DNA of 64,000 bases from Bauldia sp965232525 (GCF_965232525.1 NZ_OZ246980.1:3038001-3102000), one strand, 5' to 3'; shown: positions 1-9,036, numbered from the stretch's first letter. The notes: generated from the letters alone by a model not told the origin. Numbers and translations are program-made.

Positions 1-1401
1 CTTGACCGTGTGGGTCAGGGGCCATTCGGCGAGCCGTCCGCCAACGTCCTGATCGAACTCGAACCGCAGCGGCCGCGAGCCCGGTTGCTCCACCGGCCGG
101 CCGACCCAAAGCGGGCTGTCTTCCACGGCGAACAACGCTTCGCGGCCGTAGGTTTCGTCGAGCAGGATGCCGAACCCCGGACGGTGGTCAGCGACCCGCA
201 TCGCGGCTTGGGCGGCGAGTTGCTTGAACGCGTTGAGATGCGGCCGCGAGACCCCCAGCCGGTCGGCGAGCGCTTCGAGTTGGGACCGATGGTCGATGGC
301 AAGCGCCATCAACTCGCCCGCCTGCGGCCGGCGGGTGGTCGCCCAGTGGACGTGGTTGAGCGCCGGGTCTTTGCGCAGGCCGTGATAGGGGCTGCCGGTT
401 TCCAGGAATCGCGTCAGCTCGGTCCAGGTCGGATACTCCGGCGAGCAGAGCAGGCGGGAGACCGCGAAGGCGCCGCAGGCGTTGGCCCAGGTCGCCGCGG
501 TTTCGAACGGCTCGCCGCGCAGCCAGCCACGGAGGAAGCCGGCCATGAAGGCGTCGCCGGCACCGAGCACGTTGTAGACCTCGATCGGAAAACCCTGACC
601 GACAATGCCGTCGTCGATGGTCTCAGGAATCGCGTCGGGAAAGACGACGCAGCCCATCGGCCCGCGCTTCAGGACGAGCACCGCGTCGCTTTGTTCCCGA
701 ACGCGCCGCAGCGCGGTCAGGGCATCGCCGGCACTGCCGCCGGCGATCCGCATTTCTTCCTCGGTGCCGACGATCAGGTCGCAGTGGGGGAGGACCGGGT
801 TCAGGTGCTCCGACACATACTCCGAGGCGATGAACCGTTCGCTGCCCTCCGCGTGGCCGGCCAGCCCCCAGAGGTTCGGCCGGTAGTCGACGTCGAACAC
901 GATCCTGCGGCCAGCGTCCTTGGCGATCCGGATCGCGGCGAACTGTGCCGCGGCGACGGTCGGCGTCGAGAAATGGGTGCCCGTGACGACTAGTGCACCG
1001 GCCGAGCGGATCAGATTCGCGTCGAGATCGGCCTCGGTGACCCCCATGTCGGCGCAGTTCTCGCGGTAGAAGAGGAGGGGGAAGCTCGACTCATCTTCGA
1101 CCGATAAAATCGCAAGCGCGGTAAGACGTTGCGGGTCGATCTTCACCCCATCTGTCGCGACGCTTTCGCGGCGCAGCTGCTCCAGGATGAAGCGCCCCAT
1201 CTGCTCGTCGCCGACGCCGCTGATCAGTGCCGAACGGAGGCCGAGCCGCGCCGCGCCGATGGCGATATTGGCCGGGCAGCCGCCCACCGATTTGGCGAAG
1301 GAGGACACGTCTTCGAGCCGCGAGCCGATCTGCTTGCCGTAGAGGTCGACCGAGGATCGTCCCATCGTGATGACGTCGAGGGACCCCTTGGGCTCCGACA
1401 T
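1..1401 (-). CDS. iolC: 5-dehydro-2-deoxygluconokinase (IolC), PfkB fold plus C-terminal DUF2090-type domain, 3' end outside window
   Basis: Phosphorylates 5-dehydro-2-deoxy-D-gluconate in cytoplasmic myo-inositol catabolism. Translation from ATG 1401 (preceded by GGGAGG) starts MSEPKGSLDVITMGRSSVDL and shows the PfkB motif SVGGCPANIAIGAARLG near residue 38 and the ATP/catalytic loop NVLGAGDAFMAGFLRG near residue 280. After about residue 325 the reading continues into a second domain (LMALAIDHRSQLEAL), matching the IolC-DUF2090 fusion typical of alphaproteobacteria. The frame is open to base 1, giving 467 codons, so the C-terminus lies outside. It is divergent from iolG over a 116-bp regulatory gap. 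The kinase identity is secure; the second domain's activity is unknown here. Confidence 0.88.
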   Translation of the reverse strand, partial: MSEPKGSLDVITMGRSSVDLYGKQIGSRLEDVSSFAKSVGGCPANIAIGAARLGLRSALISGVGDEQMGRFILEQLRRESVATDGVKIDPQRLTALAILSVEDESSFPLLFYRENCADMGVTEADLDANLIRSAGALVVTGTHFSTPTVAAAQFAAIRIAKDAGRRIVFDVDYRPNLWGLAGHAEGSERFIASEYVSEHLNPVLPHCDLIVGTEEEMRIAGGSAGDALTALRRVREQSDAVLVLKRGPMGCVVFPDAIPETIDDGIVGQGFPIEVYNVLGAGDAFMAGFLRGWLRGEPFETAATWANACGAFAVSRLLCSPEYPTWTELTRFLETGSPYHGLRKDPALNHVHWATTRRPQAGELMALAIDHRSQLEALADRLGVSRPHLNAFKQLAAQAAMRVADHRPGFGILLDETYGREALFAVEDSPLWVGRPVEQPGSRPLRFEFDQDVGGRLAEWPLTHTVK

Positions 1402-1517
1402 TCTATTGCCTCCCGCGTTTCCATTGGACAGTGGTGGAACCACCAACTACAACGAATGAAACATTGGTTCTACCAATCATCAAACCAGAATTTTCGTTCT
1501 AAGGGGAGGACAGGCAG
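1402..1517. promoter_or_regulatory. iolC/iolG divergent promoter region with paired operator-like palindromes
   Basis: Two copies of an 11-bp motif TGGTRGAACCA occur here: 1432-1442 on the plus strand and 1465-1475 on the minus strand, with starts 33 bp apart (about three helical turns). Each is a TGGT-N3-ACCA dyad; the second extends to ATTGGT-TCT-ACCAAT at 1463-1477. TGGT-N3-ACCA resembles operators of the FadR subfamily of GntR regulators. A third dyad, AGAA-N6-TTCT at 1487-1500, resembles the GGAA-N6-TTCC motif reported for rhizobial IolR. The spacing and dyads are seen directly; which regulator binds is inference. Confidence 0.55.
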
Positions 1518-2507
1518 ATGCTGCGGTTTGGCGTTTTGGGCGCGGGGCGGATCGGCAAGATGCACGCCGCGAATCTGGCGGCGGCTTCCACCGCCCGACT
1601 GGTCGCGGTCGCCGACGCGATTCCCGAAGCGGCGGAAGCCGTGGCGGAGGCGACGAATGCCAAGGCGCAGTCGGCCGACGAAGTAATCGCCAATCCGGAG
1701 GTCGATGCGGTCCTCATCGCCAGCCCCACCGACACCCATGCTGATTTCATCGAACAGGCGGTGCGGGCCGGCAAGGCGGTCCTCTGCGAGAAGCCGGTCG
1801 ATCTGAGTTCGGATCGGATCGCCCAGTGCCTCGAAGTTGTGGATGCGGCCGGGCAGCCCCTGATGATCGCGTTCAATCGCCGGTTCGATCCGAACTTTGC
1901 CGAGCTTAAGCGTCGTCTGGATGACGGTGTCGTTGGAGACCTGGAGACGGTGACCATCGTCTCCCGCGATCCTGCCCCCCCGTCAATCAGCTATGTCGAG
2001 CGGTCCGGCGGTCTTTATCGCGACATGATGATCCACGATTTCGATCTGGCGCGTTTCTTCCTCGGCGAGGAGCCGGTCGAGGTGCACGCGATCGGTTCTG
2101 TCCTTGTCGAGCCGGCGATCGGCGAAGCCGGCGATGTCGATACGGCCATGGTGATGTTGCGGACCGCGTCCGGCAAGCTCTGCCAGATCTCCTGTTCGCG
2201 CCGGGCGACCTACGGCTACGACCAGCGCGTCGAACTCCATGGAGCCGGCGGCATGCTGCGTGCCGGCAACGTGCTCGAGTCGACGGTTGAGGTGGCCACC
2301 GGTACCGGCTTCTCGTTCGACCCGACGCTGAATTTCTTCATCGAACGCTACACCGATGCGTACCGGCTCGAGATCGACGCCTTTGTCGACGCGGTCGAGT
2401 CGGGCAAGCCGCCGTCGCCTTCGGGTTATGACGGGCTGATGGCGCAGCGGCTCGCCGATGCGGCCAGCACGGCACGCGAAACCGGCCAGCCGGTGCGGCT
2501 CGACTGA
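1518..2507 (+). CDS. iolG: inositol 2-dehydrogenase, Gfo/Idh/MocA family
   Basis: Oxidises myo-inositol to scyllo-inosose with NAD+, the first step of inositol catabolism, in the cytoplasm. The 329-residue protein has an N-terminal Rossmann fold (GAGRIG, residues 8-13), the EKP motif (91-93, catalytic Lys92) and the YRDMMIHDFDLARF segment (167-180) carrying the expected Asp169 and His173. Length is normal for the family. The ATG at 1518 follows AGGGGAGGACAGG. It is divergent from iolC, which supports inositol over other substrates of this broad family; related cyclitols such as scyllo-inositol remain possible. Confidence 0.85.
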   Translation: MLRFGVLGAGRIGKMHAANLAAASTARLVAVADAIPEAAEAVAEATNAKAQSADEVIANPEVDAVLIASPTDTHADFIEQAVRAGKAVLCEKPVDLSSDRIAQCLEVVDAAGQPLMIAFNRRFDPNFAELKRRLDDGVVGDLETVTIVSRDPAPPSISYVERSGGLYRDMMIHDFDLARFFLGEEPVEVHAIGSVLVEPAIGEAGDVDTAMVMLRTASGKLCQISCSRRATYGYDQRVELHGAGGMLRAGNVLESTVEVATGTGFSFDPTLNFFIERYTDAYRLEIDAFVDAVESGKPPSPSGYDGLMAQRLADAASTARETGQPVRLD

Positions 2508-2534
2508 GGCGGGCGTCGCCGCGAGCGATCGGGG

Positions 2535-3671
2535 TCAGTCCGCCGGGGCAACCCACCGCAGCGATTCCACCCCATCGTCGACCGCGATGACGGCAACCGC
2601 TTTCTTGGGAACGCGGCTGTCGTCTGTGTAGGCGACTTTACCGACGACGCCTTGAAAGTCGGTCGTCGTGGCCAGCGCGTTGCGGATGGCGGTCGGGTCG
2701 GTCGATCCGGCGCGATCGATTGCATTGTCCAACAGATTGACCGCGTCGAAGCCGAGCGGGGCGAAGGCATTGGGCGGCGCGGCGCCGAACTTCGCCGTAT
2801 AAGCGTCGACAAACGCCTTCATCGCCGGTGTGTCGACACCGATGAACCTGTGGGTGGTGAAATAGATGCCGGTCAGCGCTTTGGCCTTCGACGCCGCCGG
2901 GATCGTGTCTTCGTCCCAGCCGTCCGCCGACAGGAGCGGCAACGTGATCCCCGCGTCCCGCGCGGCCTCGATGAATGTGGGGCCCAGCACAGGAAGGGTT
3001 GCGGCGTAGATAACGTCCGCCTGGGTCTCTTTAACGGCAGCAAAGAAGCTGGCGTAGTCGTCGCTGCCGGTAACGTTCTGGGAGTAGGCGATGTTACCGC
3101 CGAGTTGCTGGAACGATTGGGTGAAGAAACGCCCAACCGTCTTTGTGTAGTCGCGCTTTTGGTTGATCAAGACCGCTGCCCGGCTCGCTCCGAGTTGGTC
3201 GCGTGCAAAGCGCGCCATCGCTTCGGCTTGGGCGTCGTCGCCATAGGCGACGTAGAACATATCGTCCCCCACTTCGCCCGGAACGGCTGGGTCGGTTGCG
3301 CCGGGCGAGATGAACGGCAGGCCGGCGGCCTGGAAGACCCGACCGGCTAGGAGTGCTTCCTCGGAGTAGGTGTAGCCGATCCCGGCAACAGCCTCGGGAT
3401 GGGCCGCCAGGGTCGCGCTGACCTTTGACGCAACAACACTGAAATCGCTTTCCGTATTGACGGTGACGAATGCAATGGGCCGCCCGTCAATGCCACCCGC
3501 CTGATTGATCAGGTCGACCGCCAACGCGGCCCCGTTGTGCGCCGCGACGTCGAGACCCGATGCCGGCCCCGTGAGATCGAAGGCTCCGATCACCGTGATC
3601 GGTTCGGCGGTTTGGGCCGCCGAGCCCGCGGAGACGATAAACGCAGCGGCGATTGGATAGATGAGACGCAT
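2535..3671 (-). CDS. periplasmic branched-chain amino acid-type (LivJ-like) substrate-binding protein
   Basis: Type I periplasmic binding protein (Peripla_BP_6 family) of 378 residues. An N-terminal signal peptide ends near residue 22 (SAGSAAQTAEP). The mature protein begins ITVIGAFDLTGPAS and continues with NGAALAVDLINQAGGIDGRP, the usual opening of LivJ/AmiC-like receptors. No LivH/M/G/F permease or ATPase genes are adjacent, so it is an orphan receptor; the ligand cannot be predicted. It converges on iolG with a 27-bp gap and has a GGGGAA ribosome site before ATG 3671. Confidence 0.78.
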   Translation of the reverse strand: MRLIYPIAAAFIVSAGSAAQTAEPITVIGAFDLTGPASGLDVAAHNGAALAVDLINQAGGIDGRPIAFVTVNTESDFSVVASKVSATLAAHPEAVAGIGYTYSEEALLAGRVFQAAGLPFISPGATDPAVPGEVGDDMFYVAYGDDAQAEAMARFARDQLGASRAAVLINQKRDYTKTVGRFFTQSFQQLGGNIAYSQNVTGSDDYASFFAAVKETQADVIYAATLPVLGPTFIEAARDAGITLPLLSADGWDEDTIPAASKAKALTGIYFTTHRFIGVDTPAMKAFVDAYTAKFGAAPPNAFAPLGFDAVNLLDNAIDRAGSTDPTAIRNALATTTDFQGVVGKVAYTDDSRVPKKAVAVIAVDDGVESLRWVAPAD

Positions 3672-3787
3672 TGTTGGTTCCCCGATCGGTCATCATGACA
3701 CTGTCTTTGTAGCCGTATCGTGTGCCAGGAATATGCCAGCGACGTCCACATTCTCGACTGTTATCGCCCGCTGCGCCGAACCTAAGG

Positions 3788-5080
3788 TCAAACGGGGATC
3801 TTCGTGACTTCGGGGATTGGGGTCGGCGGCGGTGGTTTACGTCCGAGGGTGACCAAGCGCTGGAGCCAGCCGAGCTCCGGTTCCGGGGTCTTCGGGATTG
3901 CGACGTAGCGGATGACGATCTCACCGTCCTCGGCGGCGATGTGGAAGTAGTTCAGCCGGAAGGAAGGATAGTAGACAGCGGGCAGATAGCCGAAGCGGAC
4001 CGGAACCCGGTCGAGGATCTTGAGCCACGTCCCGAGGTTGATGATGGTTCGGCCGTCGGGCTCGCGGCTGAGGAACGCATCGTGGGTGTGGCCGAACAGG
4101 TAGACCAACGTGTCGGGGTTTTCGGCGAATACCTGGCGCGCCCGGCGCAGATAGGTCTCGCGGCCCATCCCTTCCATCTCGCCGACGCCGGTGGAAACGC
4201 GAAACCGCCGCAGCGTCTTCACCAGATCGCGAAGAACGAAGAGGCCGGGGATCGCGACGACGATCATGAAGAACAGGATCAGCATGTTCACCAGGATGAT
4301 GGCGATGAACACGTTGCCGACGAATCCCAGTGAGCGGAGCAGCGCGTTGTCGAGCACGAAGTTGGAGCTGACGGCACCGGTGGCCTGGAGGATCGTCGCG
4401 AGCAGCGCGATGGCCGTCACCGTCGCCAGCGACAGGAACACGGTGAGCACCGCGCGGATCGGCCAGGCCATCTCGCGGTAGAAGTAGTTGGATGCCATCC
4501 AGTCCGGGATCTGTTCCGTCGCCACGGAGCGGATGTCCTTCAGCCAGTTGCCGCGGCCGAAGGCCGAGAGGCGGCTGGCGCCGGCGACGATGGTTTCGGT
4601 GATGAAGTAGCCGACCGGCAGCGCGTAGCGGTTGCCGTAGTCAGGCGATGCGTTGAACGGATCGGCCTGCTGGCCATGCTCGACCCACAGCGTCTTGCCG
4701 GCGAGCTCGCGGCGCAGGCTGATCGCTGTATCGAGGCGAAGGTTGTAGGCGGCGAGCTTCTCGGCGAAGGCCGGGTCGCAGGCGAGATCGTAGTCATGGT
4801 TGCCGACCATCAGGGTGATGGTGATCCGCTCGCCGGTCTCCTTCAGCTGGTCGAAGATCGCCTGATGGTGGGCGACGATGGCGTCGAACTTGGCCGGACC
4901 CTCGACGGTCGTCAGCTCCCAGAAGCCGAAGGTGTCGCCCGCGATGATCAGTTCGACGTTGCCGCCTTGGTCCGCCAGCTTGGCCAGGAAGGCGATCAAC
5001 GCGTCGGCGTAGTCGCAATGCTGCAATTCGCCGTCGCCACCGAGATGGAGGTCGCTCAGGAAATAATACGCGCGCCCCAT
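3788..5080 (-). CDS. membrane-anchored calcineurin-like metallophosphoesterase
   Basis: The 430-residue protein carries the complete metallophosphoesterase signature: SDLHLGG (residues 8-14), AGDTFGFWE (about 47-55), VGNHDYDL (about 92-99), a conserved His in VEHGQQADPFN and the LFGHTHD block near residue 330. This arrangement resembles UDP-2,3-diacylglucosamine hydrolase-type enzymes. Two hydrophobic segments between about residues 215 and 280 (VLTVFLSLATVTAIALLATI and NVFIAIILVNMLILFFMIVV) split the fold and probably anchor it to the inner membrane, unlike LpxH. The substrate is unknown. It sits 13 bp downstream of the RpiR regulator on the same strand. Confidence 0.72.
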   Translation of the reverse strand: MGRAYYFLSDLHLGGDGELQHCDYADALIAFLAKLADQGGNVELIIAGDTFGFWELTTVEGPAKFDAIVAHHQAIFDQLKETGERITITLMVGNHDYDLACDPAFAEKLAAYNLRLDTAISLRRELAGKTLWVEHGQQADPFNASPDYGNRYALPVGYFITETIVAGASRLSAFGRGNWLKDIRSVATEQIPDWMASNYFYREMAWPIRAVLTVFLSLATVTAIALLATILQATGAVSSNFVLDNALLRSLGFVGNVFIAIILVNMLILFFMIVVAIPGLFVLRDLVKTLRRFRVSTGVGEMEGMGRETYLRRARQVFAENPDTLVYLFGHTHDAFLSREPDGRTIINLGTWLKILDRVPVRFGYLPAVYYPSFRLNYFHIAAEDGEIVIRYVAIPKTPEPELGWLQRLVTLGRKPPPPTPIPEVTKIPV

Positions 5081-5093
5081 CGGTGACCCGAGG

Positions 5094-5936
5094 TCATCCG
5101 TCCGGTGCCCGGCGGGCCGCGGCGGCGACCGCGAGCGTCATCGCCAGCGACAGGGTGCCGGCCAGCGAGCGGAAGCCGGCGTGGTCGGCCTCGACCACCT
5201 CGAGCTGGATCGAAGCGTTGGCCGCAATCGGCGAGAACGGACTGTCGGTGATTGCGATGACCGGAACCCCGCGGGCGGCGGCCTCGGCACAGAGTTCGAC
5301 GCCGAGCGGCGTGTAGGGGTTGAAGCTGATCGCGACCAGTGCGTCCCGCTCCGAGGCGCCGGCGAGTTGGTCCGGTCCGATCGCTGCGACCTGGTCGACT
5401 GGCATCGCGCGGATGCCGAGCTTGCCGAGCGCATAGGCGAGGTAGTTGACGACCGGAAAGACACGCCGCAGACCGAGCAGATAGACCGTGTCGGCGCGGG
5501 CGATCAGGTCGGCCGCCCGGTCGATGTCATCGGTGGAGACCGTGTTGCGCAGGCGTTCGATCGAGGCGATCGCGGTTTCGGCGAACCCATTGAGCAGGCC
5601 CTCGGTGCCGCCGTCGTCGCTGCGGGCGTCGAGGCGGGCGAGGCGCTCGCGATAGTCGGGCCACTGCGACTTGAGCTGAGCCCGGAACACGTCCTGCAGG
5701 TCGGTGAAGCCGGCATAGCCCAGCGTCTGGGCGAACCGGATCATGGTCGACGGCTGCACCTTCGCCTGGTTGGCGACGGATGCCACGGTTCCGAAGGCGA
5801 TCTCATCCGGGTTTTCCAGCGCGAAGGCGGCGACCTGAACGAGGCGGCGGGGCAGGGACTCCCGTCTGGCGATCAGGAGGTCCTTCAACCCGTCGAAGTC
5901 CCGCGGCGGGACGGTGTTGTTCCGTGTCTCGGTCAT
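5094..5936 (-). CDS. RpiR-family transcriptional regulator with SIS domain (IolR-like)
   Basis: About 280 residues from ATG 5936 (MTETRNNTVPP). The N-terminal RpiR helix-turn-helix spans about residues 10-85 (FGTVASVANQAKVQPSTMIR, then FAQTLGYAGFTDLQ). The C-terminal SIS sugar-phosphate domain spans about 130-260 (DTVYLLGLRRVFPVVNYLA and VAISFNPYTPLG). An upstream in-frame ATG at 6086 would overlap the preceding gene, so the inner start is preferred. Placed between an inositol-type ABC operon and the phosphoesterase, it most likely senses an inositol catabolite and controls the importer and iol genes. Ligand and targets are inferred from context. Confidence 0.78.
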   Translation of the reverse strand: MTETRNNTVPPRDFDGLKDLLIARRESLPRRLVQVAAFALENPDEIAFGTVASVANQAKVQPSTMIRFAQTLGYAGFTDLQDVFRAQLKSQWPDYRERLARLDARSDDGGTEGLLNGFAETAIASIERLRNTVSTDDIDRAADLIARADTVYLLGLRRVFPVVNYLAYALGKLGIRAMPVDQVAAIGPDQLAGASERDALVAISFNPYTPLGVELCAEAAARGVPVIAITDSPFSPIAANASIQLEVVEADHAGFRSLAGTLSLAMTLAVAAAARRAPDG

Positions 5937-6000
5937 GGTTTGGTTGCGAAACGGGCGGGGATATGCCCCGCCCGCAACGACGAATTGATGGATGGCTGGG

Positions 6001-7023
6001 TCAGCCGCCGATGCAGGAGTCGACGTTGTCCGGTGTGCAAACGTCGAGACCGGTGTAGGTCGGGTCAGCCGGAGCCTCGCCGCCATCGGCCATCTGCTTG
6101 ATCGCGTAGATGACCCGATAGCCCATCTCGAACGGACGCTGGCCGACCTGACCGGCGGACAGGCCCTCCTTCATCAGGTCGATCTGAACCGGCAGGGTGT
6201 CGGCGACGACGAGAGCGAGATGACCGCCGCCAATCTTGTCCTTGTGCTGCTCGGCGACGTTGCGATACGCGTCCGGCACGAACTGCGGGAATCCGCCGGT
6301 CGGCACGAAGGCATCGAGATCCGGATACTTGATCAGGATGTCTTCCATCTGCTGAACCGAAAGCGGGAAGTCGTCGTTCGTGTAGAGCGGGCAACCATCG
6401 ACCTCGGTCCAGCCGTTCTGGCCGGTGAGGCGTTCTCCCGGAGGCTCGCCGCGATCGACGCCGGCAAGCGTGTCGCGAATGCCCTGCATGCGCTCGTTGT
6501 GGTTGGCCGCCGCGGCGCCGCCCGACTGGATGCAGATCGAGCCGCCATCCGGCTTGATCTCCTGGGCGAGCTTCGCCAGGTTCACACCGATGTCGTAGTT
6601 GTGCGTGCCGATATAGGCGGTACGCAGATGGGAATGCTCGGCGAGCAGGTCGCTATCCCAGGTGAGAACCGGAATGCCGGCTTCCATGGCGGCCGGCAGA
6701 ACGCTGGCCATCGCCGCCGCGTTGGACGGCGCGACACCGATGCCGTCGACGCCCTTGGCGATCAGGTCGGCAACGATCTGAACCTGCTCGTCACCGCCGC
6801 CGTGCGCCGGCGGGCCGGTGAAGAAGCACTCGACCAGATGGGCGCCAATTTCCTCAACTGCCTTGTCGCAGCCCAACTTGGCCTGGTCGAAGAACGGGTT
6901 GTTGAGGTTCTTCGGAACCACGGCGATCACGAGCTTATCTTGAGCGCTGGCCGCACCGACGAAGAACGCGCCGGTCGCCATGGCTCCCGCCACAAGGGCG
7001 GCGCTGGCTAGTAGTCTTTTCAT
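6001..7023 (-). CDS. periplasmic sugar/cyclitol-binding protein of ribose-type ABC importer (putative inositol receptor)
   Basis: From ATG 7023 (preceded by GGAGGGAGTG) the protein starts MKRLLASAALVAGAMATGAF and has a signal peptide cleaved after AASA. The mature part opens DKLVIAVVPKNLNNPFF, the classic Peripla_BP_4 start, with a later GVDGIGVAPSNAAAM. About 340 residues, normal for RbsB/IbpA-type receptors. It is the 3' gene of an ATPase-permease-receptor operon. Inositol as ligand is inferred from neighbouring iolC, iolG and the RpiR gene; ribose or another polyol is possible. Confidence 0.8.
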   Translation of the reverse strand: MKRLLASAALVAGAMATGAFFVGAASAQDKLVIAVVPKNLNNPFFDQAKLGCDKAVEEIGAHLVECFFTGPPAHGGGDEQVQIVADLIAKGVDGIGVAPSNAAAMASVLPAAMEAGIPVLTWDSDLLAEHSHLRTAYIGTHNYDIGVNLAKLAQEIKPDGGSICIQSGGAAAANHNERMQGIRDTLAGVDRGEPPGERLTGQNGWTEVDGCPLYTNDDFPLSVQQMEDILIKYPDLDAFVPTGGFPQFVPDAYRNVAEQHKDKIGGGHLALVVADTLPVQIDLMKEGLSAGQVGQRPFEMGYRVIYAIKQMADGGEAPADPTYTGLDVCTPDNVDSCIGG

Positions 7024-7064
7024 TTTCACTCCCTCCATTGCAAAGTTTGGCGCGGTAACACGCG

Positions 7065-8102
7065 TCACGCACGCCGCTGCCCGCGTATCTTCTCCAGAAG
7101 AACCGCGAGAACGATGAAGACGCCGACGAAGGCGCCTTGCCAGTTGGAGTCGATGCCCTCCATCAGGAGGCTGTTGCGGATGACCTCAAGCAGGGCCGCG
7201 CCGATCACGGCGCCATACACGCCACCTTCACCGCCCATCAGGTTGGCACCGCCGATCACGGTGGAAGCGATCACCCGCAATTCGTAAGCCTGGCCGGTGC
7301 TGTTGATCGCCGAGCCCTGCCAGCCGACCAGCAGGATGGCCGAGATCGCGGCGGTCACCGCCGAGAGGATGTAGGCCTGCGCCTTGACTCGATTGACCGG
7401 CACGCCGGTCAGTCGCGCCGCCTGTTCGTTGCCGCCGATCGAATAGAGATAGCGGCCCCATGTGCTGAACTTCAGGATGATGCCGACGAGGATCGAAAGC
7501 ACCACGAGTGCCCAGAATATGTTGGACAGCTCCAGGAACTCACCGCCGCCGATATCCTTGAAGGCCTGGCCGTGGGGGCCGAAGTCATAGATCATCCGGT
7601 TCTGTGACAGGACGATCGCAATCGACCGGGCGAACGACATCATCGCCAACGTCACCACGAACGCCGATAAGCCGGCATAGGCGATCAGCAGGCCGTTGAT
7701 CAGGCCGATCAGCACACCGGTCAGCAGCCCGGCGATCACGGCGATGTACCAGGTTGATCCCGCTTCGAGCAGCAGGCCGCAGACGACGCCGGTCACCCCC
7801 ATGATCGAGCCGACCGACAGGTCGATGCCGCCGGTGATGATCACCGCGACCATGCCGATCGCCATGATGCCGATGATCGCGAAGTTACGCGTCATGTTGG
7901 CGAAATTGGCGGCGCTGCCGAAAGAGTCCGGTTGCCGTATGACCATGATGCCGATGATCAGGGCGAGGGCGACCGTAACCCAGAAGGGCTGGCTGGAGAG
8001 GACCCTCTCCAGCGGCGTCTGCTCCTTGATCGAAACGACGTCCTGAATGCGGACGTCGCCGATGTCCGGATGCGTCGCGCCAGATTCGGGTTCAGGCGGC
8101 AT
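7065..8102 (-). CDS. ABC importer permease, RbsC/IatP type (putative inositol)
   Basis: 345-residue polytopic inner-membrane permease of the BPD_transp_2 family. Signatures include IITGGIDLSVGSIMGVTGVV near residue 95, the coupling-helix-like GGNEQAARLTGVPV near residue 220 and TVIGGANLMGGEGGVYGAVI near residue 290. About ten hydrophobic segments are visible. The N-terminal 35 residues are hydrophilic (HPDIGDVRIQDVVSIKEQTP). Its start overlaps the end of the ATPase gene by 11 bp, indicating translational coupling. It partners the ATPase at 8092-8832 and the receptor at 6001-7023. Confidence 0.85.
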   Translation of the reverse strand: MPPEPESGATHPDIGDVRIQDVVSIKEQTPLERVLSSQPFWVTVALALIIGIMVIRQPDSFGSAANFANMTRNFAIIGIMAIGMVAVIITGGIDLSVGSIMGVTGVVCGLLLEAGSTWYIAVIAGLLTGVLIGLINGLLIAYAGLSAFVVTLAMMSFARSIAIVLSQNRMIYDFGPHGQAFKDIGGGEFLELSNIFWALVVLSILVGIILKFSTWGRYLYSIGGNEQAARLTGVPVNRVKAQAYILSAVTAAISAILLVGWQGSAINSTGQAYELRVIASTVIGGANLMGGEGGVYGAVIGAALLEVIRNSLLMEGIDSNWQGAFVGVFIVLAVLLEKIRGQRRA

Positions 8103-8832
8103 GGATCGCTCCGGTAATCAGGCCGGTGACTTCTTCCGGGCTCGATCGGGCCACCATTTTGTCGGCGACCTTGCGACCGCGGCGAAGGACGGCGACCCGG
8201 TCGCAGACTGCGAACACGTCGGGCATGCGGTGGCTGATCAGGACGATGGCGATACCCTGATCCTGGAGGCGGCGAATAAGATCGAGCACCTCGGCGACCT
8301 GCCGGACCGAAATGGCCGCCGTCGGTTCGTCCATCAGCACGATTTTGGCTTCCGACAACATGGTCCGCGAGATCGCCACGGCCTGCCGCTGCCCGCCGGA
8401 CATGCGCCGGACCAGATCATGCGGCCGGGTCTCCGACTTGAGTTCGCCGAACAGCTCGCCGGCCCGTTCGCTCATGGCGCGCGACACCATGAACCGGAAC
8501 GGCCAGATGCGCTGGAAGATCTCGCGGCCGAGAAAGATGTTGGCCGACGCGGTGAGATTGTCGCACAACGCCAGGTCCTGGTAGACGACCTCGATGCCCT
8601 TCTGCCTGGCCTCGATCGGCTTGTGGAAATGAACGGTTTCGTCCTGGAGGACAATGTCGCCGGACGTCGCGGGAAAGTTGCCGGCGACGATCTTCACCAT
8701 TGTCGACTTGCCGGCGCCGTTGTCGCCCATCAGCCCGAGCACTTCGCCCGGTTCCAGGTCGAGGTCGACATCGGTCAACGCCTTGATGGCGCCGAAACTC
8801 TTGGAAATCTTTCGTAGCGAAAGAACTGGCAC
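8092..8832 (-). CDS. ABC importer ATPase, single nucleotide-binding domain (FrcA/IatA type)
   Basis: 246-residue ATP-binding subunit. Walker A GDNGAGKST lies near residues 36-44, the signature MSGGQRQAVAISR near 145 and Walker B KIVLMDEPTAA near 165, followed by a LISHRMPDVF switch region. Most ribose-type systems use a tandem ATPase of about 500 residues; this is the half-size FrcA type, which acts as a homodimer. It is the promoter-proximal gene of the operon, divergent from the amidohydrolase. Confidence 0.87.
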   Translation of the reverse strand: MPVLSLRKISKSFGAIKALTDVDLDLEPGEVLGLMGDNGAGKSTMVKIVAGNFPATSGDIVLQDETVHFHKPIEARQKGIEVVYQDLALCDNLTASANIFLGREIFQRIWPFRFMVSRAMSERAGELFGELKSETRPHDLVRRMSGGQRQAVAISRTMLSEAKIVLMDEPTAAISVRQVAEVLDLIRRLQDQGIAIVLISHRMPDVFAVCDRVAVLRRGRKVADKMVARSSPEEVTGLITGAIHAA

Positions 8833-9036
8833 TTGGACGCGTTTCCGACTGGAATTCTTTGGTTTGTTTGGGCTCGTCGAACAACGAGCCGGCGCGACAC
8901 TAGAATGTTCATTCCGGCATGTCTAGGCGAAGGTCCGTCCGTTCCGTTGTCGTCACCGGCGACGGAAGCCGAGACGAATGCAGCGCCTCCGTCTATGGTG
9001 GCGCGGCGTACCGAAACGACAAGGGGGGAGGAACCC
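8833..9036. promoter_or_regulatory. divergent promoter region of the ABC operon and amidohydrolase, with IolR-like dyad
   Basis: The 204-bp gap between the ATPase and amidohydrolase starts contains AGAA-TGTTCA-TTCC at 8902-8915. This matches the AGAA-N6-TTCT dyad upstream of iolG (1487-1500) and the GGAA-N6-TTCC consensus described for rhizobial IolR. A shared site at both divergent promoters would let the nearby RpiR regulator co-ordinate uptake and catabolism. The dyad is seen directly; binding is inference. Confidence 0.45.

Noticed and set aside
10..993. Long plus-strand open frame of 327 codons
   Set aside because: It is antisense to iolC, which has clear PfkB motifs; GC-rich third positions create such shadows.
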